This document shows positions 33,931-44,700 of a DNA stretch of 64,000 nucleotides, piece after piece. The position numbers and the translations under genes are program-made. The stretch spans positions 1-64,000 of the forward strand of contig LGRX02035202.1 in NCBI GenBank assembly GCA_001247695.2, in the 5' to 3' direction. Source of the stretch: Cymbomonas tetramitiformis (Eukaryota; Chlorophyta; Pyramimonadophyceae; Pyramimonadales; Pyramimonadaceae). The stretch's first letter is position 1, and each line of letters starts with the position of its first letter. Under the pieces are notes generated by a model that was given only the letters and a program-made list of their open reading frames with translations, was not told where the DNA came from and did not search any database.

Positions 33931-34407
33931 TCAGCCACTTTCAAAGTGGTCTACAAAGCCGCAGAGTTCACCAGAGTTGAAGAAGTTGTCAGTGTCAAAG
34001 ATGTCCAAACAGAACCAGAGTCCAGAAGTCACAATCCAGAACCAGAGTCCAGAGACCAGTGTCCAGAACCAGAAGCCAGAATCATAATCCAGAAGCCAAG
34101 ACCAGAAGCCAGAGGCAGGAGAAGATTCGTAGAGCAAAATTAGGAACCCTGAAAAGTGAAAATCTGATCCTAAGCCTGCCGAGACCACAGAAGGAAAAGG
34201 AATGCCGAAAGGTAGAGTGTACGGCAAGGCAGACAGACTGTTGGCAGTCACCCCAGTGGGATGTGCTGCTGAGGTGAGTGCAGGGTCTCGATCGAGAACC
34301 ACCGAACCCTGAACCGCTGATACACATGCAAGACACATGAGTGCGGGCAGGGCCAGAGATGCAAAAGAGAAGACCCTCGGCAATGTACCAACTGAGGATG
34401 TAGTCAT
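33931..34407 (-). pseudogene. Gag C-terminal relic of copy 3
   Basis: A 158-residue frame starts with a hydrophobic segment (VFSFASLALPALMCLACVSAVQG), which sits where copies 1 and 2 have their membrane segment. It then runs into low-complexity SGFWFW repeats derived from AACCAGAGTCCAGA-type repeats. The knuckle and capsid parts are absent. Confidence 0.5.
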
Positions 34408-34649
34408 CAGAATAAATTCCTATAGGAGGGGGGTTGGGGAAAAGGCGAGGCGCAAATCGTAAGGTGGCGGGCGACGGTAATGCAGTTGCGGAGTAAGTAC
34501 AAGATGAGGTCGAACGAAATCAACGAAGTCGAATACGCGACGGCCAAGGAGATGTCGACAGGGGTGATCAGTCCAAGTCAAAAACGAAATCCAACGCGGA
34601 CACTCGAAGAAGTTGCCGAAAGTCCCAATCCGAAATCTCACCGCAACTT

Positions 34650-35698
34650 GTGGCTACTATCCCGAGATCCTTGTGGGAGGACCTAGAACGCTCTAGATCC
34701 TCCCACAAGGATCACTTTTTCAATAATTTATTTAGGCGCCCCACGAGCTTTCTACAAGTCAACACCAAGGAATACTTTCCACATGGGGCCTATACTAAGT
34801 AGTATGGTGCGTGGTTTGACGAGAATCCATCATATATACTCCTAGCTAATGCATTTATAGCATGCCCCAACCAAATTTTGAACTGCTACGCCTTTTAAAG
34901 CTTCAAAAGCGGGGTGTATCTTCCATAATTTTTTGCCAATCGTATATCGATCCTTTGCCACCATAGGCATGATATATCTCAAGGTATGCATGTATATTAA
35001 TCATGTTTGGGTCAAAATACGACTTGGATAATGTATATTGGACACATCACACGAACGCGGTCACATGGGTAAGATATACACATTCCTTAAGTATGGGGAT
35101 AATTTCGCATTTTGGGCGTGAGTCTTGGTCCATTTTAAGCTTTAAGGCTAGATCTTTGCCTTGGTGAGCATTTCAGTACTTTAATATGACTTCAAAGTCT
35201 CCTTGGAATTTTTTGGGGATTTTTTGAACGGTTAGAACTACCGCTAGAGGTTCTAGAATACGATTTTCAGACCCTGATAATGATGGAAATATTGAATTTC
35301 GACGGTACTACACCATGGCATGCGCATATGCGGCGATCAATCCGGCTAGTATGATATTAAAGGGCTTACAACATTAGTTTTGGTCATATTCTCGAGGGTT
35401 AACAACATACGCACCAACCCGAGCTCGTGTAGCAAGGCCTAGAGTTGTCGGTACCCTAGATCCTTGTGGTAGGATCTAGCATTTTGATTAAAATTCTGTG
35501 AAAGCACCCACCCAAACCACGCTAAGATTAAAGGTCAAACCATCGACATTTCAAGCAAAGATATGTTATAGATAATTCAAAAGGTTCATAAATATTGCCC
35601 CAAAGCATATGCCGGGCCACTATATACGACATACAAGGTCGCCATGCCCATTTGCGCTAGATTCTTGTGGGAGGATCTGGATTAAGGATAGTAGCCAC
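34650..35698. mobile_element. DNA element with GTGGCTACTATCC ends nested in copy 3
   Basis: GTGGCTACTATCC at 34650-34662 is exactly inverted at 35686-35698. Just inside the left end is a strong hairpin with 16-bp arms (GATCCTTGTGGGAGGA, 34668-34715), and single copies of the arm recur near 35460 and 35665. AT-rich interior without an ORF, hence non-autonomous. A target duplication is not clear. Confidence 0.7.
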
Positions 35699-35829
35699 TT
35701 AGCTTAAACCGCACGCCCTAAAGTGGCCGATTCAACACCTCGCGAGGCCCCAACGCCCCGCCAAGCGGAAAAGCTTAGCCAATCATGGCAAAGTCAGCAG
35801 TGAGAAAAGCGGGGTAATACCCCATAACC

Positions 35830-36018
35830 TGTGAGATATAATATACCGTATTATATCGGGTGGTCACTGAATACTTTTCATACAAGTGTCCACTCATTAT
35901 AGATAAACGAATATAAGCGTATCTGTGACCTAGGTTTCTGCCACCAAGTACTGTACGAGTACTGGTACAGCTAAACGGAGTCATGCACATAATGACCTAC
36001 GGTGCACTGAATCCAGCA
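35830..36018 (-). repeat. 5' LTR of copy 3
   Basis: 189 bp, TGCTGGATTCAGTGCACC start on the minus strand. Its outer end GGTGCACTGAATCCAGCA shares GAATCCAG with the hairpin array that begins 130 bases further right. Confidence 0.9.
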
Positions 36019-36152
36019 GTTTTTATTCTTTTACAAAACAATAATGTCCTGCGCGGAGCGGCTTTTTATTTCAGTGCTAATTCGGAAGTAGAGACCCTCT
36101 GGCGACAAGTTAGCAGCAGTTTGTGAAAGCAGATTCGGCAGTCAGGTGACTC

Positions 36153-37428
36153 CAGGGGCACCCACGGTGCACTGGCGGACCCTTCTTCTTTTCTATACTT
36201 AGCGGTACTTGCACGAGAAAAGACTACCGGTGGCGGCGGCGGCGGATCAGCACTGAATTTACTACCTAATGAGTGGCTTCTTATTATCTTGCGGTATGCT
36301 CAGCTTGACTACCTTGTTCTGCAGTGAATCCAAGGGCACCCCTGGTGCACTGGCCTAACTGTAGACAGGTTTGTGTCACTGAGAGTTAATCAGCACGGTA
36401 TCAGCTTGGGCGGCGACAGCGACAGAGCAAATTAGCGGTAAATGACCACCTTGATGAGTAGTTATTATCCTGCGGTCCCTCTAGTTGACCACCTTGTCTG
36501 AAGCGAATCCAGGGACACCCCTGGTGTACTGGCCTAGCTGGAAGGGCAAGTGTGCGACCTGGAAGCTAATTAGCAGCGGCATCTGCCTGGGCTGACTAAT
36601 TAGAAGTGGATCTGCAGTGAGTTACTATTTGTATGGTTGGTCTTATGTCTTACAGTTTCCTTGACGGCATCACCCTGTCTGACGGCTAATCCAGGGACAC
36701 CCACGGTGTACTGGCCTAAGCTTGAAGCAGGAGTGTCTTCATAAGAGAATTAGCAGCGGCATCAGCCCTGAAGACAGCAAGTGGGTCAGCTTCCTATATA
36801 TTATCTACTGTTCTGGCGGAGGTATCTGGTGGATTCAGACTTGATTTGCCCACTGGCTCAGCCTGGAGTGCTGCTGGTTATTTTTGGAACACCTTCGGAT
36901 GTTTGCTTACACTCTCTTAGCCCTCCTATGGCTCTTGGCTACTGGTGAGGCCCTTCTTATGACGCTGATTACCTTCTTAATGAACAGTGGTGTTGCGAAT
37001 CCAGGGGTGCTCAGCACACTGGCTTAGCCTCCAACTCTGCATAGCGACTTGCACTCTTGCTTACTGGACTGGGAACGAGCTTCCATGGTAACTTTGGACT
37101 CTTAATGAGCAGTGGTGTTGCGAATCCAGGGGTGCTCAGCACACTGGCTTAGCCCCCAGCTCTGCGTAGCGACGTTTGTTGCTGGTACTTTGGCTGAGAA
37201 CGAGTTCCCATGACAACTTCTGTGCTCTTGATGAGCAGTGGCTCTGCGAATCCAGGGGTGCTCAGCACACTGGCTTAGCCCTAAGCCTTTCACACGAATA
37301 TTCTGCATCTGCCGCTGATTCAGAGCGTCGAGACATATTGTTAAGCCCTTGGGTCTATGCTGGACACACGTGTTTCACCCTCCTGCTTGTTCAGAACGGT
37401 GTGAATCCAGGGGCACTCAGTGCACTGG
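36153..37428 (+). repeat. Eight dispersed hairpin units with covarying stems
   Basis: Units at 36153-36176, 36330-36353, 36509-36532, 36691-36714, 37001-37022, 37126-37147, 37252-37273 and 37407-37428 all read (G)AATCCAG-GG-stem-loop-stem-A-CTGGC. The inner stem pairs are GCACC/GGTGC, ACACC/GGTGT, GTGC/GCAC and GCACT/AGTGC, so bases change on both arms together. Sequence between units is less conserved, with 122-313 base spacing. The array lies directly upstream of a gag-like gene and may be its leader. Confidence 0.85.
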
Positions 37429-37532
37429 CCTAAAACCAGCCTGAATTAAGCCTGCATCTTGCTGGGGAACGAGCTTTACGTTGAGAAAGGACGCGCCTCC
37501 TTCGCCCCACTCGTTGAGCATTAGCATAGCAC

Positions 37533-39418
37533 TTGACCACGGAGGGCGAAGCAGAGTTGAGCATCGCCGCTGTCCAGTCCACAGAACGCGAGGCACGGCG
37601 ATTGGCTCGGGAAAGGAACAGTCAAAGGCGGATCACTGGCTATATGAGCACAGGGGGGTCGGCTCCAGAATCCAGCCCCTCTACACCAGTATCACCATCA
37701 TCAGCAGCAGCAGCAGCAGCATCAGCAGCAGAAGCAGCACTTGCAGGAGGAGTGGCAGCCCCAGTGCCCGCAGCCAGCCAGTTTCTCTTCGCACTTGATA
37801 ACTTAGACGATATGGACCAGAATGACAGGGACAGTGACGCACTTGACACGACTGACACGAAGCTTCGTTACACCGGTGGCAAGAATGAGGATAGGGCAGC
37901 TTTCATCAGGCGTTTTGTTGAATTTGTGGCGAAAGAGCAGCGGGCTCATGAGTCCAGGGTGCGTAGACAGATGAGGTCAGCAGCCTTTCACGGACTCACC
38001 CCACAGGCAAAGAAGGCCTTGAGGGATTCTCAGCCAGATTACAGATCACTATGGGACGGCCTGCCCTCGTTCCTAGCAGGGGATGATCATTCCACCTCAG
38101 TCGCTTATGACTGGTTGTGCGCCGCTTACCTGAAGAACGGCCTTATGGCTTCCCACGCCTTTCATGTCCTGAAGGATATCTCTGAGAGGGATTCCTTCCA
38201 GGGCTCTGTGCGCTGTGCACAACCCCCTTTCCATGAGATGCAGCCAGGGGTGACATGGGCAGTCTGCAGGAGGGTCCAAGATGGCGATGTCGATGGTGAA
38301 GTATCTGACGAGTGGGAAACGGAGGGAACCTCCACCAAGGGTCTGACAGGCACGGATGGTACCGAAGATGCTCACTACTTCTGGGCGTTGAGGGCTTTCG
38401 TCGCAGAACTCGAGGCCAAGTTCCTGATGAAGGGCACCAAGGAGGAGGAGGACCTGCTGGTCACCAAGTCTCAGACCCCCGAGCAGGGTGGCCTCGCCTA
38501 CGTGAAGATCTGCCGCCGCAGGGAGTCCGCTCTCAACGCTGGCAAGATGGTGGAGGACTCCATCGTCAGGCAGGACATCGAGGAATGCATCAAGGGATTG
38601 CGCATCAAGGAATACAGGGATCGCGTGTCCGAGCAGCTGCGAGTCAGCCACCCTGCCCCGAACAAGGTCACCTGGGAGAACCTGGAGGTCATCATAGAGG
38701 TCCAGGATAAGCTGAAGAACGATGCCGAAGCCTGGGTATTGATGCTTCAACAAGATCTCATTCGCAGGGCAAGCTGCGTTTACTCCTGTTACGAGGCGAG
38801 GCAACTTGGACTTGACCTACCTGAGCTGGTGGCTTCCATGAGGCGCTCTATCTGGCTCTGCCCGGAAAACTGGGGACAGGCGCAAGGACAACAAGAAGAG
38901 GGATCCGGCGCAGCCTGGCAACGAGGACGCGAAGAAGCCACCGAGAGAGGCGAACAACGCCGAGAGGAACAAGTCCACGTACAGCAGAGTTCCGCCACCC
39001 GACGCTCCGAAGGAGGGGCAGTGCGAGTATTGCTTCACGCGCTTGTATCATACCCCAGACCGCTGCTGGACCGGCTGTCGTGACTCCCGAGTGCCCCCGG
39101 GCTTCCACAAGGACCGGCAGAACTCAAAGTACCCAAACGAGGTCAAGCAAGAACGCCCAGCTGCGCGCTTACAATATCGCGCATCGCTTCGACAAGCACA
39201 AGATGGGGATCACCACGAAGGAGTGGCTCAAGCTGCCGGAGGCCAAGCAGCAGCAGCAGCAGCAGGTGGCAGCCAGCGCCGAAGTGAAGGAGAAGCTCGC
39301 TGCTGAGCTGTCAGGCTTGCAGGCAGCAGCACCGGCCAAGGGAGGCAAGAGCACCGAGGCACAGGCCCATTGCGCTGTGCAAGATACACAAATTCGGGTC
39401 AGTGAACAAATTACATGA
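37533..39418 (+). pseudogene. Gag-like gene of another retroelement, frameshifted
   Basis: The first frame (37533 to about 38870) encodes an Ala/Ser-rich N-terminus, then a largely helical capsid-like region (AAFIRRFVEFVAKEQRAHE, SLWDGLPSFLAGDD, VKICRRRESALNAGKMVEDS, EYRDRVSEQLRVSHPAPNKV). About 38870 the sense shifts to another frame with a Lys-rich stretch and CEYCFTRLYHTPDRC, a CX2CX5HX4C knuckle. Near 39150 it shifts again to NAQLRAYNIAHRFDKHKMG and a Gln-rich tail. Two one-base shifts make it a pseudogene, unless programmed frameshifting is used. No pol follows. Not the same family as copies 1-3. Confidence 0.65.
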
Positions 39419-39457
39419 GCATATAAACACATCACAAAGTTATTCAAGAATTTTCAC

Positions 39458-41674
39458 CTTTTTGAGATTTGGTTAAGCCTTCCTTCAATAACTTGAAGGA
39501 CGCGCAAACATCGCAGTGAGAAAATCGGTTCACCGATGGAATCTTGAGCCAAGAGCTGCAATCTTCGTCAAATACTTTGTAGAAGTAACTAAGAGAGATC
39601 TTTTTGATCTCCTCATTCTCACGCAAGCCCTCGATGTACTCGTCCCACAGCTCTTCGATGGTCAAACCATCCGAAAGGTGAATCTCGGCTTTGTCAGGTT
39701 GGGGTTGTCCGTATTCGTCGGCGTATTTCTTGATCCATGCGACGACCGACTCGCGTTTTATGGAAATCTTGTGGTTGTCCTCCTCGTACGTCAATCCATG
39801 AACAAACGTGTGTCGGCCCTCGAGCACGCGTGTCCGACAGTCGTGAAGATACCCGTAGCTGATGCCGTAAGCCATATAGTAGAACTTAAAGCACACCTGT
39901 TACAAAACAAAAGACACCGTCAAAAAAATTATTAACAAATTATCCAAGGAAACGCATAAGGGTTTTTATAGGTTGGCTGGATCTAAGACGCTTAGGAGAC
40001 ACCCCCAACACTGCACGTCTGCAGGCGGGACGGCCGTCGCATGCTCGTCAGCACTCTCCAACCACGGCTTAAATCTGCGCAACCTAGACCCTCAGTGGGA
40101 ATCGAACCCACGAGTGCGAGGTTCATAGCCTAGCGCCGTACCAACTCGACCAATGTCAAGAATGTGTACAGATCGTAAATTTAGAAATTTATCATACAAT
40201 ATTCCACATTCCTGTGATGAACAATATTACACAATCTATCACAAGGTCCAATAAAAATTTCGCTTTGGCCAGAGGCCGTTCATTAGCTAATGAACGGTTC
40301 CCGCAGCCAAAGTGTCTATGTGTGAGTCGCGCTTTGGCCAGAGGCCGTACATTAGCTAATGAACGATTCCCGCAGCCAAAGTGTCTATGTGTGAGTCGCG
40401 CTTTGGCCAGAGGCCGTTCATTAGCTAATGAACGGTTCCCGCAGCCAAAGTGTCTATGTGTGAGTCGCGCTTTGGCCAGAGGCCGTTCATTAGCTAATGA
40501 ACGGTTCCCGCAGCCAAAGTGTCTATGTGTGAGTCGCGCTTTGGCCAGAGGCCGTTCATTAGCTAATGAACGGTTCCCGCAGCCAAAGTGTCTATGTGTG
40601 AGTCGCGCCTTGGCCAGAGGCCGTTCATTAGCTAATGAACGGTTCCCGCAGCCAAAGTGTCTATGTGTGAGTCGCGCTTTGGCCAGAGGCCGTTCATTAG
40701 CTAATGAACGGTTCCCGCAGCCAAAGTGTCTATGTGTGAGTCGCGCCTTGGCCAGAGGCCGTTCATTAGCTAATGAACGAGTTCAAAAATAAACATACCT
40801 GCTTCTTGGCCAAACAGTATTTGAAGTCGAATTTATCATCAGATCGAAAGCTATTTTTTAGCAAGTCCTTTACGAAGTATTCCTTCCTATCTTTTTGCGA
40901 CATGCTGAAAATGTTTTCGCGAAAAGACTTAATATCTGTCGATGAGAAAGATAGACAGCAGTGCGACTTGCAATTGCACTTAATGGTTTCTGCCATTGAT
41001 ATACCGTCAGCCTGCAAACGTCGCTGCTTGATACTAATTACGCCTTCATATTTCTTCTTGCGTATGTCGGATTCGTACGGTTTGCGCACAACAATCTGCT
41101 TGTTTACTTCACCGTTCAAACACCGAAGAGTGTCTCCATTAAGCAAGTCTAAACTTGTCTCTGAAAATTCTGTATCAAGTCTGCTTTTTATCTCATTTAA
41201 GTCAATTTCGCGCAAAGCGCGTGTCCCGGAAACGCGTGAAGAATTAGAGCTAACTTCCGATCTAGACGTCAAAGGCGCGTTCCAAAGGACCATTTGCGTG
41301 TTTGCGCTCGGGGCTATGCTTGGAATTGGCTCCTGATCAAAGAAGTCAGCCCCTATTTCCATAGAATCTTCAATAACTATTATGGGGCACGGTTTGCAGA
41401 TAATCTCGCAACCCTCATCAAAAGGAATAGAAAACATATTTTCGTCAAAATTAGCCGTCATTAGCTTATGAAGCCGTTTTTTACGTTCTGAAAATGATAT
41501 GGACTTGCGAGTCAACAGAGAATTTCTATCTTTTTGGATCGATCGATTCTCGATTTCAGCGCAAATGACACCAGGATATCTTCGAATCATATCCTTGATC
41601 TGAACAGACCGAATCAGGAAGCGACAGCAAATGTCATTTCTGACAAAAATTGTCATCGATATTTGACATGTCAT
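39458..41674 (-). CDS. Transposon-type Cys-rich protein, partial (two exons visible)
   Basis: Exon 1 is 41674-40799 and exon 2 is 39896-39458; donor CAG|GTATGT and acceptor AACAG|GT join in phase 0 to read KKQ|VCFKFYYMAYGIS. A second donor (AAG|GTGAAA, 39458) leaves the gene open, and the region to the left is a gag pseudogene, so the 3' part is lost or far away. Visible: basic N-terminus, acidic linker, CNCKSHCC Cys cluster, a helical segment, and HCDVC near the end. This Cys-cluster, helix, HCxxC order resembles N-terminal halves of large transposon-encoded proteins of unknown catalytic type in many eukaryotes; that family link is my inference. The single visible intron holds a palindromic repeat array and a tRNA-like sequence. 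Divergent from the gene starting at 41786. Confidence 0.6.
40088..40158 (-). tRNA. Degenerate tRNA-like sequence
   Basis: On the minus strand there is a good T-arm (GTGGGTTCGATTCCCAC), an A-box-like TGGTCGAGTTGG and an anticodon-like loop CTATGAA after a poor stem. The acceptor strands do not pair. Anticodon would read AUG, unusual for a functional tRNA. Probably a tRNA-derived SINE fragment or pseudo-tRNA. Confidence 0.35.
40256..40785. repeat. 69-bp tandem array centred on a TTCATTAGCTAATGAA palindrome
   Basis: About eight copies at exact 69-bp steps. Each carries GCTTTGGCCAGAGGC, the palindrome TTCATTAGCTAATGAA extended to 22 bp by CCG/CGG in most copies, and CCGCAGCCAAAGTGTCTATG. GCTTTGG and CCAAAG flank the palindrome as further inverted arms. 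One copy has GTACATTAG and CGATTCC. The array starts 14 bases inside the intron donor of the gene at 39458-41674. Confidence 0.95.
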
Positions 41675-41785
41675 TTTTAGCCGACAGAAATGACTTATAA
41701 TATTTTGCTAAAGTTACATCACTTTTTCAAAGTTCCTTCACACACACCCCTTTCACAGTTGACAGCCAATTTCTCTCATTTCAGT
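41675..41785. promoter_or_regulatory. Bidirectional promoter region
   Basis: Only 111 bases separate the start codons of two divergent genes (41674 minus, 41786 plus). It includes an AT-rich stretch (TTATAATATTTTGC) that could serve as a TATA-like element. Shared control is inferred from the spacing. Confidence 0.45.
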
Positions 41786-44700
41786 ATGGCGACAGCAGAA
41801 ACATTTCAAGCACTGAGAGGGATTTATGTTTTCCAAGACTATCTCCGCAAGAAGTGGAGCATTGTTAGAACGCTTCAAACCGACAGTCCTGCAGACACCT
41901 TGCGGTTGATAATCCACTCAGATGACCCGCAAGAGGAGGCTGAAGAAATGTTTTTACAATTTTCCCCAAAACATCCCTACGACTGTAAATACAGAGGGTA
42001 CCCTTCAATCGGGAAAACGCGTAGCGTATACCCTACAAATTATTGCCCCATTCATCCGTGTGGATTTGCATATGGACAGCGTATGGACATCGCAAGGACC
42101 CATATGGACAACCGTATGGACGGTCTGGACAGATTTCTGGCGAAACCTTGATGCATATGTAAGAACCATACGGACGACGCGTAATTGTGGTGTCCATATG
42201 AAAATGTCCCATGGACACCGTAAGGATTTCGTATGGACACCGTATGGACGGCCGTGTGGACACCGTATGGACAGAACACATGTCCACATGGTGTCCATAC
42301 GCATGGACAGAGGCACTATCCAACCGCACGACAGCGCAGGGACACCGTATGGAAACCCGTATGGATAACATATGGACGTCATAACCGGACGTGCGGACAA
42401 CGTATGGACTACCGTAAGGACAGCGTATGGATAGCGTATGAACATCACAGTCGCACGTGCGGACACCGTATGTAATGCCGCAAGGACGGCATATGGACGG
42501 CGCATGGACATCGTAAACGTGCGTGCGGACGGCATATGGACTCCCATAAGGACAACGTATGGACGTCGCATGGACATCGTAACCGGACGTGCGGACAACG
42601 TATGGACCACCGTAAGGACAGCGTATGGATAGCGCATGGACCTCATAATCGCACGTGCGGACACCGTATGTAATCCCGTAAGGACGGCATATGGACGACG
42701 CATGGACATCGTAAACGTGCGTGCGGACGGTATATGGACTCCCATATGGACAACGTATGGACGACGCATGGACATCATAATCGCACGTACGGACATCGTA
42801 TGGACCACCGTAAGGACAGCGTATGGATAGCGCATGGACATTATAATCGCACGTGCGGACACCGTATGTAAATCCGTAAGGATGGCATATGGACGACGCA
42901 TGGACATCGTAAACGTGCGTGCGGACGGCATATGTACTCCCATATGGACAACGTATGGACGACGCATGTACATCATAATCACACGTACGGACACCGTGTA
43001 GACTACCGTATGGACATCGTAAACGTGCGTGCGGACGGCATATGGACACCCATAAGGACGGTCAATAATAGATAGTCCACACGCATGGACATCGGTGTCC
43101 GTACGTGTGGATAGCTTGTGTTTATAGATATCAATGCGTATGGACGATGCAGTCCACGGTAACGGACATCGGTGTCCGTGCGCGTGGATAGCTTGTGATA
43201 CACAAAATATTTACAAGGTACAGGGATACACAAAATATTTACAAAATGTTTACAAAATGTTTTCTAGCCTAGCTTTTCGACTTCTTTGCTGGCTTTTCAC
43301 CTTCTTCCTTTTTTCTGTCAACGTTTCTCTTCTTTGGAATTTGGAATTTGGAATTGGGAGCGGAACCGCCCTTAACCTTCTCATCCTTCTTCCCATCCTT
43401 CTTGTCCTCCTCCTCCTCCTCAGAGGTGCTTTGCTCCTCGTCCTCGTCCTTCTTTTCGACGCCCTCGCCCCTCTCCTCATCCTCCACAGTCTCTCCGTCA
43501 TTAGCAGCGGCGGGATCCTCGACAGCCTCAACAACAGCATCATTAGCATCACCATCGGCCGCGTTCTCCTCTTCAACTTCCGATTCTTGTGCATCTTGCT
43601 TCTGACACCCCCGCACGTCCTGGAACCAGTGACGGCTCGTTCCTCTCGTATGGAACTGCAAGTGAATGCAACCTAAGTAAGTGCATTAAGAGCAACGACA
43701 ACAATTGACAAGCTAAATGCCACTAGAACAATACAAGCAAACACACCGTGACGGGGGGGTATCCACGGTCCCGTTCCGATACCTCAGCAGGCTCCAACTT
43801 CAGGCCGGCCAGTTTTCTCGCTGTCAGCCTCTCGGGATACAGCTTCTCCGTGTTGGCGTGCCTCAAGTAGGCCTTGTGTATCCTGCGTACATAAACCACT
43901 TGTTAGACGGCGTCCTTACGTATGTACACCGTCTTCCACCCGTATGGACGGCACAATAAATGGTGGCCACGCGTATGGACAGCAAAACAACACCACGCAC
44001 ACATGTACACATGGACGTTCGCGTAAGTGCAAAAGGTAAAAATGTGAACGTTGCAGGGGAAGGCAGGGAGGGAGGGAGGACTTGCCAGATAACATTTTTT
44101 CTTACTATAACTGACTGGAGGTTGTGCTCCAGCATCTCCATCGTTTTATTAGCCGTCCCGGTGCGGAGTTGCTCGGCACTCACGAGCTCGTCCACCATCG
44201 ACATGTGGTGGGAAAGAATCCGCTCCACGGGGTAAACCTCCCCCTTATCTGGGAGGTGAACGACGAATTCAACGTACAGCTCGTAGGTATCTTTGGGCAA
44301 AATCATTGGTTTCTCGTTCAATGAATTTCCCGGCCGGATGGCGGCGACGGTAGCCTGACCAATGACAAGGTTCGGGAGGCCAGATTTGGTGGCCTTTCCG
44401 GTGTCGTAACCGGTACCGATACGACCCACGTCCGCCTGGGGGGTGGCGAAGACGTCCACCTGGTCCCCTACGGCCAAGGGGCCCCCGAGGTTGGGGGAGT
44501 GCTTCTCTGCCTGCGGGACCGGCTCTTCGGGGACCGTCTGTTGAGGCGCTTCCACCTGGACACCGTGCGGATGACGTGTGGACTAAGTCGTTCGTACGGG
44601 CGACACACGCGTGGAAACATATAAGAAAAACAGTGAAGAACTGGCGCTCACTGGCCAAAACGTACACCCCTGTGGACAACGTGCAAACTACGTGGTTCAT

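Larger units (their letters stand above)
33545..36018 (-). mobile_element. LTR retroelement (copy 3), degraded interior, TSD GTTTT
   Basis: LTRs at 33545-33727 (183 bp) and 35830-36018 (189 bp) are similar with a few indels. GTTTT is duplicated at 33540-33544 and 36019-36023. On the minus strand the LTR starts TGCTGGATTCAGTGCACC and ends CTCACA. The leader motif (TTTGCCATGATTGGCTAA) is at 35770-35790 and the polypurine end GGGTGGTG is at 33728-33735. Only a gag C-terminal relic remains, and a terminal-inverted-repeat element sits inside. More LTR divergence than copies 1 and 2 means an older insertion. Confidence 0.9.

Noticed and set aside
40214..40792. 192-residue frame of 23-residue repeats
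   Set aside because: It is the 69-bp palindromic array; the array sits in an intron of an opposite-strand gene.
42005..43049. Two overlapping frames of about 330 residues on the minus strand
   Set aside because: Both are translations of the GTCC-type subterminal repeats in different frames, which is the mark of a repeat and not a gene.
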